Notes under the pieces: generated by a model
Database searches by the model: none
Told to the model about the DNA's origin: nothing
The model's input: the letters and a program-made list of their open reading frames with translations, nothing else
Assembly (NCBI GenBank): GCA_002286855.1
Contig: NRSV01000046.1
Span: 1-64,000, forward strand
From: Bipolaris cookei
Taxonomy: Eukaryota; Ascomycota; Dothideomycetes; Pleosporales; Pleosporaceae
DNA length: 64,000 nt
Direction of reading: 5' to 3'
Position numbers and translations under genes: made by a program
Part shown: piece after piece, positions 1 through 10,288 of the stretch
How the letters are laid out: the number at the start of each line of letters is the position of its first letter
Numbering within the stretch: the stretch's first letter is position 1

Positions 1-732
1 GGGCGGAGTGGATCTCTGGATCAAAGCCTTGCAACCACGAGTTTTGGATGGATCCAGATTGGCTTGAGTAGATAATGCTCGGATCTAGATGAGATCCATC
101 AGCACAAATACAAGCTATCAGCGTAATCCACTCTCGATTGCCATCTTGGATCACAGTCTTTCTTAATTCAGATTGAAGAGAGGCTTTAGAAAAGATCCTC
201 GTTGAGCGCGATTGGACTCCAATCATGAAGCCCTTCTCATCCATATTGTATATATAGCGCGGCTCCATCTCATATTGGGCAATTTCTTGGCGCAGAAGCT
301 CAAAATATAGACGGTATTTCTGTTCTGAATCAGCTTGGTGGCGATTGCGATCCATTGGCGCGGCCTGTTTTGCCTGGAGAAGATCTGGATAGCGTTGAAC
401 AAAGCGATCAACCCAGTGATAACCAATCTCTTTCTGCGCGATCTCTGAAGCAAAGCTCCGAACAAGATCTCGGTTAGGTGCAGTACCGCGTATAGTAAGT
501 CGATCTATATATTCTATAAGAGTTTTCTCTTGTTGTGGGTGGAGAGCCTGACGATTTTGAGCCTCAACGTAGCGTGAAGCTGTTTTTTACCTTGGTGTCG
601 GCGCGCGAGCGTTCTTCGATCAACACCAAACTTTTTCGCGATTTGGGTGTATACAAGTTTTTCGCCAGGTTCCAAAGCAGCAATAGCTATAAGTGCAGCG
701 TCAATAGGCTCAATTTGGGGTGGTTGCCGCAT
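1..732 (-). pseudogene. Pogo/Fot1-type transposase, N-terminal part, one frameshift
   Basis: Reading leftwards from an ATG at 732, the first ~50 residues look like the helix-turn-helix of a Fot1-type transposase (AKKFGVDRRTLARRH). The frame breaks at a run of six T (A on the coding strand) at 583-588. In the adjacent frame an open reading frame then continues without a stop to the window edge. That frame carries CENP-B-like text (YIDRLTIRGTAPNRD, GYHWVDRFVQRYP) and the first catalytic aspartate region (YIYNMDEKGFMIG near 205-250), followed by VIQDGNREWITLIA. One extra A in the run would restore a single frame, so this is either a slipped, inactivated copy or a homopolymer under-call. The remaining catalytic part is outside the window. 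Confidence 0.75.
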
Positions 733-810
733 GATTGGGTTGGTGTTGGTAGTGGTTGGTGGGGTGGAGCGGGCATTGAGCCGTCCCGGGCATTGGCCCG
801 TCCGGCACGG
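1..810 (-). mobile_element. Fot1/pogo-type DNA transposon, terminal part, cut by the window edge
   Basis: The right end is placed at 810 because it is followed by TA (811-812), the usual target of pogo/Fot1 elements, and because the inward sequence starts ACCGTGCCGGACGGGCC, a plausible terminal inverted repeat. The other end lies outside the window, so the TIR cannot be confirmed. Two imperfect direct copies of a 17-bp unit beginning GGGCATTG lie at 770-786 and 788-804, like the subterminal repeats of such elements. The TIR differs from that of the neighbouring elements at 926-4598, so this is a different family. The transposase runs on the minus strand. Confidence 0.7.
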
Positions 811-925
811 TAGAGATACAATACATATTCTGATAGCTATCTAAGACTGCACAGCGAGCGCGCCACCCTAACAAGCTATCAAGCCTTCTATATACAACAC
901 CTCATCACCACTAAAATATATTATA

Positions 926-2755
926 ACGTGTTTCACCACTGAGTCGTCAACCCCACCGAGTCGTCAGCTCCACCACCACACCCTACCTTTGCAACAATAT
1001 TGCGCAACACTACTATAATTTTTCTTATTAAGCAGAATAAGATATTATTCTTCAGACGCGTCGCTATCCTCTACATCATCTAGTTCTACTTGGCAGGTGC
1101 GAGAGTTGTGTCCAACTTGGCTGCAACGCCCGCAGCGCCGTTCACTGCGCACCCTCTTCGCAGGCGTTATACCATCGTTACAGCTACCACTCTCTGCCTC
1201 AGCGATGTGATCAGCTATCTGGCCAATTGTCTAAGACCCCTCTACCTGTACGTAGCGCCGCTTACGAGTTTTTCGCTTCGTTGCTTCACTAATCGTAGCT
1301 TCGAGACGATCAAGTTTCTCCTGCATCAACACACATGATGAGCGATCTGCTGGGCTCCCTTAACTGCTACATCTGCTCATCAAGAGAAGTTGTAGGAGAC
1401 CCTTGCTGGATTTGCATACGGTTTCGAATAAGCGTAGCCTGCGCCTCCATTTCGCGCGCGTTGCGCGTCCTTTTCGGGTCCCAGGTGCTACTCTCTTGCG
1501 CTGGTGGAGTTGGCGTACACAGCACGACGTCAAGCTGTGATAAAACAACGTGATAATCGTGTGGCGTAAGCCCAGCACTTCGAAACCCTCCGTGGATGTT
1601 TTCTGGTGTAATAGCCTTGTAATAGGCCTTTTTGAACGCTGGTAGGAAGGCTTCTTTGCTGATATGCTGGATGCGATTGCGTGCCAAGACCGAGATAGCG
1701 TCACCGTACGCGCGCTTCAACGGCGAGAAGCAGCCAACATCAAGAGGCTGCAAGAGGTGCGACGAGTGGAGACGCATACAGAGGAGAACTACCTTCTTCT
1801 CTTCACAGAGATCTTGGAACTCCACCGAGCAGTGGCTCTCGTGGCCGTCAATAATGAGCAGCCTATGCATCCCCACGGGGCGCGCATGGGGATCGAAGTG
1901 ATGGAGCCAGTCAAGCGCTAGATTGTTGTTCGTCCAACCGCTAGGACTAACTTGAATCATACAGTTGCGTGGCAGGTTCTCTGTGAACCAGATGGAGGTT
2001 AGAACCTTGCCTGCGAAGATGAGAAAGGCTGGGATACGCTTCGCTGTTGCGCCGACGCCTTGTATCAGCGTAACCCACTCATGACTGCCTGGCTGGATCT
2101 TCTTTGTTCTTCCTGGTTTGTCTGAGCCTGTAATAACTGACTGTGATAAAATCTTGCGCATAATAAAGCCAGTTTCATCAAAGTTGTGGATACCTTCGTC
2201 TACGATACCATACTTCGCCTTCGTATTCTGAACTAGCTCGAACTAGCTCGAACTAGCTCTTAATAAACGCTGGGTCTTCCCAGGCAGCTCGCTGATGATC
2301 ATATGGACGGCTCCGGCGCGTACGTAACTCAGGATTGCGCTGGACAAACCTGTCAACCCAGTTCTTACCATTTCCTTTCTGCCACGCTCTTGGAGCAGTC
2401 TATTAGCCATATCTCGCACATCGTCTCTTCACAGGGTAGTCCTCGCTCGGCCTCAACTTTTACACGCTTAGTAATGGCATCCTCTTCTAGCTTTGTTCGG
2501 TGCTTAGTTGGTGGTTCGTAATCGTGTTGAGAGCGTCAGCCAGCGCGTCGGCTTTGGATTGTTGTTTGTGGGACACTATAGGCTACTGCAGCCCGTCGTT
2601 CACTCTAGATCTGCTTTGAATCAAGATTAGTAATAGCAAGAAATAGATCTGCCTCAGTATTGGCTTTTAACGCGTTGCGTGGTTGAGACATTACGCGTTA
2701 TTATTGTGAAGGTGGGGTGACGCGGGGAGGTGGCCGAATCACTGATGAAACACGT
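926..2755 (-). mobile_element. Pogo-type DNA transposon (copy B), decayed
   Basis: The element is bounded by imperfect terminal inverted repeats beginning ACGTGTTTCA (left at 926, right end at 2755 read in reverse) and by TA dinucleotides at 924-925 and 2756-2757. It is 1830 bp and carries one transposase reading leftwards. The TIR start ACGTG is shared with the elements at 2762-4598 and 20142-21221, so the three form one family. Its right end is only 2 bp (AT) plus TA from the next element. A 10-11 bp unit (GAACTAGCTC) is repeated three times in tandem at about 2229-2260, inside the coding part. Confidence 0.85.
1045..2691 (-). pseudogene. Pogo-type DDE transposase, inactivated by stops
   Basis: The coding trace runs from an ATG at 2691 to a TAA at 1045. 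The longest open piece (1367-2161) carries the pogo DDE core: LLIIDGHESH, then HSSHLLQPLDVGCFSPLKRAY. The N-terminal part has stops where the sister copies have Gln or Arg codons (KQI-stop-SERRAA and RRAG-stop), consistent with CAG to TAG and CGA to TGA, i.e. C-to-T changes. The first aspartate region is NFDETGF near 2170. The C-terminus keeps a zinc-knuckle signature of type CX2CX4HX4C (CGRCSQVGHNSRTC, about 1090-1130). The small tandem repeat near 2229-2260 further disturbs the frame. The copy cannot make a full transposase. Confidence 0.85.
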
Positions 2756-2761
2756 TAATTA

Positions 2762-2826
2762 ACGTGTTTTACAAGCGAGTGAGCCATACAAGCGAGTGAG
2801 CCACCCCACCAACTTTGCGCACCTCT
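2762..2826. repeat. Left terminal inverted repeat of pogo copy C with internal 17-bp duplication
   Basis: The sequence ACAAGCGAGTGAGCC occurs twice here (about 2771-2785 and 2788-2802) but once in the right arm at 4551-4598. The remaining bases are an exact reverse complement of the right arm. This is a tandem duplication inside one TIR. Confidence 0.9.
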
Positions 2827-2842
2827 CTTATTACAACATCCA

Positions 2843-4494
2843 ATGACTCCACCAAATATATCCCAACACGTCTCTCGTGAGGCTGATATAAACCTTGCAG
2901 TATCAGCTCTTAAAAAAATCAAATTCAAACTGAAAGGCGCGCTGCAGCTACATTCAATGTCTCTCGCGCTACCCTCCACCGCCGACGCGCTGGTAGGCCT
3001 GCTAGACGCGATTGCCAGCCCAACTCGAAGAAGCTCACTAAGCTAGAAGAGGAGGTGATAGTTGATCATATACTTGATCTAGATCTACGTGGATTTTCGC
3101 CTACCTACACTGCTGCGCGCAATATGGCCGACAGACTCCTGGCTGCGCGCGGCGCTGGCCAGGTTGGTGTCCATTGGCCGCGCAACTTTGTTAAGCGTAT
3201 AGACAGTCTTACGACGTGTTTCAATCGAGCCTACGATAGGCAGAGAGCTCTATGTGAAGATCCAGCCCTAATCAAGAGCTGGTTTGAGCTTGTGGAGCAG
3301 ACGAAGACTAAATATGGCATCTGTGACGAGGACGTCTACAACTTCGACGAAGCTGGCTTCATGATGGGCAAGATTACTACTCAGCTTGTCATCACAGCGT
3401 CGGAGAGAAGAAGCCGGCCAAAGGCTATCCAGCCAGGTGGCCGAGAGTGGGTGACGTTTATCGCTGGGATTAACGCAGCTGGCTGGTCTATCCCACCGTT
3501 TCTGATCTTTACTGGCAAGTATCACTTATCTGCCTGGTATGAGGAGGCAGAGATCCCACGCGACTGGGCGATCGCAGTGAGCGATAACGGCTGGACGACT
3601 AATGAGCTAGGAGTTGAGTGGCTAAAGCACTTTGTCAAACATACAAATGGCAAGGTTGTTGGGGCACGCCGACTGCTTATTCTTGACGGCCATGAGAGCC
3701 ACCAGTCACTTGAGTTCCAAGAGCTCTGCAAGAAGAACAATATCTACACGCTCTGTATGCCGCCTCACTCATCTCATCTACTCCAGCCTCTTGATGTTGG
3801 CTGCTTCTCGCCATTGAAGCGCGCGTATAGTCGTGAGGTCGAGAGTCTGATACGCAACTGTATCAATCATATCACCAAGCTCGAGTTCCTGCCAGCGTTT
3901 AAGGTAGCCTTTGATCAATCGTTTACTTCAGCCAATATCTGCTCAGCTTTTCGAGGCGCAGGCCTTGTTCCTCTCCAGCCAGATACTGTTCTATCAAAGC
4001 TTGACGTACAGCTGCGTACGCCTACTCCTCCAGCTACTCTTACAGAAGCTCTCTGGCAAGCCTGTACGCCGAGCAACGTACGCGAGCTTGAAGCTCAATC
4101 AACGCTAATAAGTAATCGCGTTCGACAGCACAAAAGCTCATCACCAGCTTCAATTATCGCGGCAATTGGCCAGCTTAAGAAGGGGGCAGAGATAATGATG
4201 CTCTCAGCTGAGCTAATGCGCGATCGAATCGCCAGCCTTGAGAGAGCTAATACAGCAGCATCAGAGCGTAGAAAGCGTAAGAAAAAGCGGATACAGAAGC
4301 GTGGAGTCCTTACCAAGGGAACTGGCGAGGATATACTTGCTCAACGTGAGGCTGATGAGCAGATTACTCGTGAGGAGCGTCAAGGAGGAGAGCGATCAGG
4401 TGTCAGCCGCCAGGCTCTAGCGCGCTGTAGCAGGTGTAGAGAGACTGGTCATAACTCACGTACATGCAAGAAAGATACTCTAGATAGTAATTAA
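2843..4494 (+). pseudogene. Pogo-type DDE transposase with one frameshift, otherwise open
   Basis: The ATG at 2843 opens a frame that runs into an A7 run at 2912-2918. The frame that matches sister copies (NQIQTERRAAATFNV, then RATLHRRRAGRPARRD) needs one more A, and from there it is open to the TAA at 4494. Visible domains in order: N-terminal HTH, CENP-B-type DNA-binding segment (HWPRNFVKRIDSL), DDE catalytic core with YNFDEAGF (D1), LLILDGHESH (D2) and HSSHLLQPLDVGCFSPLKRAY (D3 region), and a C-terminal zinc knuckle CSRCRETGHNSRTC. An internal ATG at 3055 gives a 479-residue product with the catalytic core but without the HTH. The A-run defect may be real slippage or an assembly error. Confidence 0.85.
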
Positions 4495-4550
4495 TCTATT
4501 GTGTTAATATCTATTGAAACTAATTTAATGTGGTGGAGCTATACGCCTAT

Positions 4551-4598
4551 AGAGGTGCGCAAAGTTGGTGGGGTGGCTCACTCGCTTGTAAAACACGT
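4551..4598. repeat. Right terminal inverted repeat of pogo copy C
   Basis: The reverse complement begins ACGTGTTTTACAAGCGAG and matches the left arm at 2762-2826 apart from that arm's 17-bp duplication. It is followed by the TA target duplicate at 4599-4600. Confidence 0.9.
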
Positions 4599-5041
4599 TA
4601 CCAGATTATTATTATCAGAAAAGAATAGCAGGCCACAACCTAACCTGCCGTAATCCGGTATTAAAAGAAAAGAGTCATGTCCATATTATATCAAATGTCT
4701 ATAGTGGGAGATGCCGTTGCTAAAGGGAGTTTTGCCATGTGCGCACATGTGGCCTTGTCTTGGCATGACGCAGCGCCTCGGTCGGACGCCCGAAAATAAT
4801 TTGGCGGGGCAGAGCGTCCAAGGAATGCAAACTGCACAACATAGTCTACTGCTATGTAGTACCGTCACATCAGTTGTACGCCACTACTACATCAGCAGTG
4901 ATCAGAGCCCCTCACTTCGCTGTCTTCAAAATAGGACGAAAACACAAGGCCCACCGCCAGCAGGTGCAGCAGGACAAGCCGTGGCGCAACGGGGAGAAAG
5001 GTCACAAAGGCAGAGGCAGAGGCAGAGGCAAACACGGCAAG

Positions 5042-6365
5042 ATGGGACAAGACGAGTCAAGAGTAGTCGATCCAGATGCGCCACCGCAGTCACTCAAGGC
5101 GCGCACTGTGGACGCTCTCGTGCAGTACATCAAGGCTGGCCATGCCCAGAAAATCGTCGTCATGGTAAGTGTAGACTAAACGCGACGCGACACGACGCGA
5201 CGCAGGCTTGTCCAGAAGACGCTCGCTCACCATGAAGAAAAGACCGGGGCAGGCATTAGCACCTCAGCAGGCATACCGGATTTCCGATCGCCCGACACAG
5301 GTCTCTACGCAAACCTTGCGCGCCTGAACCTGCCTTACCCTGAAGCCGTCTTCGACATTAGCTTCTTTCGCAACAACCCGGAGCCATTCTATGCCCTCGC
5401 ACAGGAACTATATCCTGGAAAATTCAGACCGACCATAACGCACTCATTCATACATCTGCTGTATCAGAAGGGGCTTCTGCTCAAGCTCTTCACCCAGAAC
5501 ATTGACTGCCTTGAGCGTGAGGCGGGAGTCCCAGGCGACAAAATCGTAGAGGCGCATGGCAGTTTTGCGACGTACGACATCGTCTTGCACACGGACCGAG
5601 AGCTACATACTAATGCGTCTTAGACAACGCTGCATCGAATGCAAAAAGCCATATCCCCATGAGCGCATGGAGGAAGCCATCCAAAACAAGTCGGTACCGC
5701 ACTGCATCGACACCTCCTGCAACGGCCTCGTCAAACCCGACATTGTCTTTTTCGGCGAACAACTTCCTACTGCCTTCTTCGAGAACCGCGATCTCCCTTC
5801 CGAGGCCGACCTTTGCATAGTCATGGGCACATCGCTCTCCGTCCACCCTTTCGCGTCGTTACCACAGCTCTGCGAAAACAAAACACCACGGCTGCTCATA
5901 AACTCGGAAAGAGTCGGCGACTTGGGTACGAGAGCAGATGATGTGCTGTTACTAGAAGACTGCGATAGCGGTGTGAGGAAGCTGGCTGAAGCGTGCGGGT
6001 GGCTAGATGATCTAGAAGCGCTTTGGGCTACAACGGCACTCACTGACGACCCGGTGGCGCCAAAGGAACTAGTGAAAAAGAGCCGAGACGATCTATTGGA
6101 AGACGAAATCGAGAAGCTTACCAGAGAGGTTGACGACAATTTGAGCCTGAGCAAAGCTCAGCATGAGTGGCTCAAAAACCATGTGGACAATAAATTGGCA
6201 AGAAAAGAAGATGAATCAGCGGACCAAGAGCGCGAGAAGTCTAGCCTACAGCCGCTGACCGATCCAAACTCAAAGATACTGGCGCCAGTGGCGAGTCCCG
6301 GGGATACGAACTCAGATCCTGGTGGTGGGCTGGGACATGTTTTTCCACATATCAAGAAGCCTTAG
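5042..6365 (+). CDS. NAD-dependent protein deacetylase, Hst2/SIRT2-like sirtuin
   Basis: Class I sirtuins remove acetyl groups from lysines using NAD+, and the Hst2/SIRT2 branch is largely cytoplasmic. Three exons are inferred: 5042-5164, 5243-5571 and 5624-6365, giving 397 residues. Introns are 5165-5242 and 5572-5623; the second has a TACTAAT branch site. Visible motifs are GAGISTSAGIPDFRSP (residues 43-58), TQNID (125-129), the catalytic His in EAHGSF (His146) and a zinc site with CX2C at 154/157 and CX4C at 178/183. Splicing at 5164/5243 yields the family-typical VVM-TGAG junction. The start MGQDES is chosen because it precedes the domain by ~40 residues as in fungal Hst2 proteins; an open frame continues upstream to ~4874 but is Arg/Lys/Gly-rich and less likely coding. 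The C-terminal ~100 residues are a charged tail without a recognised domain. Confidence 0.93.
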
Positions 6366-6565
6366 CTTTAATTGATTGTACGAATGGATAGGTGATGCTA
6401 CATGTGGATTGTATGTGGGTGTGGGTGTTAGGAATGAGATGATACAATCATAGAATCATTAGTAATGGACGATATTCAGACTGTAACTCGAGCAGCCGCC
6501 GCAGGGCTGATTTGTTAGCTGCGAAGATAATTCAATTGTGCCATTGATGCATATATTGGTCGCGT

Positions 6566-7431
6566 TTAGTAGTTTGTTGTTTGCCGGTCATCTGCATGGC
6601 ATGGTTAGTTTTTTTTCAACTCCAATCCTATGGCAGCCTAGGGGAGACACATAATCTTGAAACTTACAGTTTGCACCCATTGCCTTTCTCAACTTGAGTG
6701 TCACAGCCTCGGCATCCAAATCCTTCTTGTCACCCGTCTGGATCTCGACAGCATACGTCCTGATAACCTGCTTGACCTGTCCACTCTGGAAGCTCATCTT
6801 GGCTTTGCGCATGACTTTTGTATGGGGGCCTATTATACCAAATGATATCAATGTTTCCATCTCACTATTAAAAAGTCTTGAAGTTGAGGATCAGGTAGCA
6901 GGAATTGACCGTCAAGATCGAATTCGAGGAAAACGAAATGTTATAATAGCCACATACCTTGCCAAACCACAAAAGCAAACTTGACGCGCTCACTGTACTC
7001 GTCGTTTCCCAGCTTCATTCGCACATATGCATATGCTGCCTCGTCATCCCCGAGACTCTCTGTCATCTCAGCAATCTCGCCTGTGCCTGTGGCTGCCAGT
7101 TTCAGGTTGTCTGAAGTCGCAGAAGCATACTGCAATAGCATGTTAGCGTTTGGAAAAAAAATATGTCTCGGAAGAAATGGGGCAGGGCTTGCTAAGGGTG
7201 TCTCGTGACAAGCTTCCCAGAGCATTGAAAGGCCAAAGACGGGGTTTGAAGGTACTCTGCATCTGCTGCTCATTCCAAACGCGTATTATAACAGACACAG
7301 CAGCTGGTCGGGCTATGAGGCTTGTCACGTACCTTCAGGGTGAGCCACGTCGTGTCCGATTTGTCCGACCGCACATCTTCGTATGCCTGTGCGATATCAG
7401 GATCGTTGAGAATATCAGCTGCAGGCGGCAT
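6566..7431 (-). CDS. Coactosin-like actin-binding protein (ADF-homology domain)
   Basis: Four exons on the minus strand: 7431-7333, 7129-6958, 6829-6668 and 6591-6566, encoding 152 residues. All splice sites are GT-AG and the phases close exactly on a TAA at 6566. The product is one ADF-H domain in the coactosin arrangement: an N-terminal helix (DPDIAQAYEDVRSD), the TWLTLKYAS strand, YVRMKLGNDEYSERVKFAFVVW, the VMRKAKMS segment containing the F-actin-binding basic patch, and a C-terminal LRKAMGANYDRQ typical of coactosins. Coactosins bind filamentous actin and counteract capping. The first intron (7130-7332, 203 bp) is long for this genome, but the K-Y junction it creates is exactly what the family shows. 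The gene converges on the sirtuin with about 200 bp between stop codons. Confidence 0.92.
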
Positions 7432-9622
7432 CGTCACTAGGCTATATGCCAATCTGATGGGTTTTGTATTATGCGATCGAGGAAGATCTGAGCAAAAGAA
7501 GCCGTGTGCGACAGGGATAGGAAAGGTCACGAAGGGGAAAAGGATGAAGAAGTTGGGGATCCAGGGTCGCGAAGCTAACTACGGCTAGTGCGGGGCTTTA
7601 AGCTTGACTTAGTGGGGGGACGACTTGGCCAATGAGACGGCGGGAGGTGGGGGTTCCTGGGTCCTTTTGAGCCGCTGGCGGTGTGGGGTGCACGATGCGT
7701 CTTTTGTCCAACTCACCAACCATTTTGCACCTCAGGAAACGGCAAAGTCTGTATACTGAATAGCCATTATCGAAGAATATGAGTTATAAATGATCTAGTT
7801 GTCTGAAAGCATGTCAGTCTATAGGTGACCGGTTCAAATCATCGCACTACTCGTGTCCCGGCAGTGCGAAGCATGTGATCAACGGCGTAGCATTCCAAGC
7901 TCGATTTGCGGTAGAAAGGGCCGGTTACTGCAGAAAGAAGTAAGATGGCTCTTGTCGAAATTCTAGACTACAAATCGCAGGAACATTTGCTGGCATCAGT
8001 CGTTCGGTCAGTCCATGCTTGGGTTTGACGTGGCTGACAACGTGACGCGGTTGCGCGTTAGTGCCTTTCCTCATGCACCCTGGGGTAGAGCTCTACTATC
8101 AGGAACAACAGGTTGGAAGAATTATATTGTTTCCATACGTGCAAATGAAATGAAGAGACCAAGGGTGAGTGCATGGCGTGCATGGCCTGTGGAAACGAGC
8201 CTGAACAAGCCTCTCCGACGTGTGCTATGATACTGGGTCTGAGTCCATATCGTAACCAGTCGAGAGTGAGGATACATGCATGCTGAAGTTGGCCTGCATT
8301 GGTGTATGGCTCACCGGATGTCATGCACAATTTCTACCATTTCTTCTGGGTTGTTACCTTGGCAACAGATGCATTTGGATACCTACCTTGACCTCCTTTG
8401 GGCCGACAAGAAGTAAACTGTCATGTTCGAAGAACGGCCCAGTGATTTACCGTGCGCTCGGGGTATGGAATGGAAAGACATTATACACCCGAAACTACTC
8501 GTGGTACCCCACACTTTTCACTTGATGTCATGCATATAAACGAAGATTTAGTTTGCATTAAGCAAAATCAAGCAAGCTCATCGTAAAAGGTCCATTGTTT
8601 GGCAGCTTTGGAGAGGCGAGCGAGTAGTAGCGGCGGTCGAATCACATTGTAAAAGAAATGAGAAATGCTTAAGGTCGAGGGGACTGGATCGACTTCAAGA
8701 GCGCCGAGGCTGGTAAGAAACCACATGTCGCGCGTACTACTATCATCTATGTGGTTGGCTTGTTAGCGAGCATTGTTCTTGCAACGGGCTGGCAGATCAA
8801 AGGACTCATCACGCGAGGACGCGACATGCTGTTTATGGCTTCGGCGCGCAACGTCGGCAGCACTGGGTGGATTGCAGTAAGTAGAGTAGCAGTAGTGGCA
8901 GGTCAACGTGCAGGACCAATGAGTCGAGACGGAAAAAGTCAGTGAAGCAGAAGCGAGGAGGCAGGGAAAGGATGATAAAATCAACTGCCGTTGGCATGTT
9001 TGGAGGGCGGAGGGTGCGGCAAGGTTCCAGGGACGAGGCTCGAAAGGAGCAGGTGCTATGGGCGCACGCGCGGCCCCGCGGAGCTTTTGTTGATGCTCCG
9101 CATTGCCCATCGCATTGCGCCAACAAGACGATCAATGTTTGCAGAGCTACCAAATGCCCAGCAGATGCCAGCTTATTGTAATAAGAAATGTCCGAAAATT
9201 GGCAGAAGCATGGTGGTGTGTCGACCGGGGGTTGGTTGCTGTTGCTGCTGTTGTTGATGTTGGTGTTGAGTTGGCGTGGGCAGCCTCCCTATTATTGGGC
9301 CCAGCCACCATACATCCATGGGAAACCGCGGAATTGCATCATTGCGTCGTAGTCGGTCAGCCCAGCGCCATCTCAAATCTCCAAGCGTAGCCCTGCTTTC
9401 TTTTTTACATCTTCTCCCCGAACCAAATTCCCCACGTTTTGCTAATTTGCATCTGCCTCCTTGTCGCTCTCTGCTACCGCCGTACAATCGTTGGCTGATC
9501 TGCATCCCCCACAATCAACGCCGGCTTCTCCGGTCAACAACACCCACACAAACTCTTGTTCTCCCAGACGACCAAACACATCCCGAGTGCAGCACGACAA
9601 GCCTGCACCGCCAATTCTCACT
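7432..9622. other. Gene-free interval
   Basis: About 2.2 kb upstream of both the coactosin-like gene and the membrane protein gene at 9623. Only short overlapping frames without recognisable protein character are seen. A GTT/GCT-rich trinucleotide stretch lies at about 9235-9266, and the region at 9400-9600 is pyrimidine-rich, as expected of a fungal promoter. Confidence 0.5.
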
Positions 9623-10288
9623 ATGCCAGCCTTTCGCCAGCACTTGGACACCGTCGCGGCGCAAATAGACAGCATAGCTCCCCGTGACGCTATCCTCACG
9701 CCCCGACAGCCTCTCATGGACGCGCCTGCAATCGCCTTCGATGCGCCCAAGGCAGCACCACTGGCCAAGCGGCAGAACGTGATATATATACAACAAGGCA
9801 TAATACCTACCTACTACGATCTCTCTGGACCAGAGCCTGGCACTGTTGTCGGTATTGTCCTTGGTAGTGTTGCCGGCTTTCTCCTCATATGTTGGTTGTT
9901 GCAATCACTCGTCAATGGCTCGCGATCGGCCGGCACCACAACCGCAATGGCGGGAGAGGAGGAGATTGTAGTGCGCAGACCGCGGCGCAACTCACACGGT
10001 GGTCGGTCCTCACGCCGCCGCTCCGAAGTACGCGAAGTTAGTAGGAGCCCGCGAACGTCCGGCGCCCGGTCGCAGATCATTGTTGAAGAGAGACGGCAGC
10101 CAGTAAGGGCAAGGAGCATCGTTGTGGAAGACAGACATCGCGTGCCTGGCGATAATGTAGTCGAGGTCATAGAAGAACATGAGGATTATCGTGAGAGAAG
10201 AGGAAGCCGAAGAAGTGGCCCTGGCTATCGGTGAGTAGCAAAAGGTTCACTTCAAAGCTACAAGTTCTATACTAACATGCCTAGATAA
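9623..10288 (+). CDS. Single-pass membrane protein, unknown function
   Basis: A 203-residue protein of unrecognised family. Residues 1-70 are polar, with a KRQ stretch just before an aromatic segment (NVIYIQQGIIPTYYD). One strong transmembrane helix (TVVGIVLGSVAGFLLICWLL) lies around residue 75-95, followed by a long basic/acidic tail rich in RR, RS and EE, so a short outer part and a cytoplasmic tail are likely. The ATG at 9623 is preferred over an in-frame start near 9461, because the extra residues are Pro/Thr-rich without homology-like character. An intron (10231-10284, with CTAAC branch site) lies across the end: unspliced, the frame ends CGG-TGA at 10234; spliced, it ends CGA-TAA at 10288. 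Both give the same protein. Confidence 0.7.

Larger units (their letters stand above)
2762..4598 (+). mobile_element. Pogo-type DNA transposon (copy C), nearly intact
   Basis: TA dinucleotides (2760-2761 and 4599-4600) flank long terminal inverted repeats: 2762-2826 on the left and 4551-4598 on the right. The two arms match over all 48 bases of the right arm, except that the left arm carries an extra 17-bp tandem copy of ATACAAGCGAGTGAGCC. The single transposase gene reads rightwards. Of the copies in the window this is the best preserved, with one frameshift and no in-frame stop elsewhere. Its TIRs closely resemble those of the deletion derivative at 20142-21221. Confidence 0.9.

Noticed and set aside
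7785..7860. A GGTTCAAATC string suggested a tRNA T-arm.
   Set aside because: No matching acceptor stem, D-arm or anticodon stem can be drawn around it.
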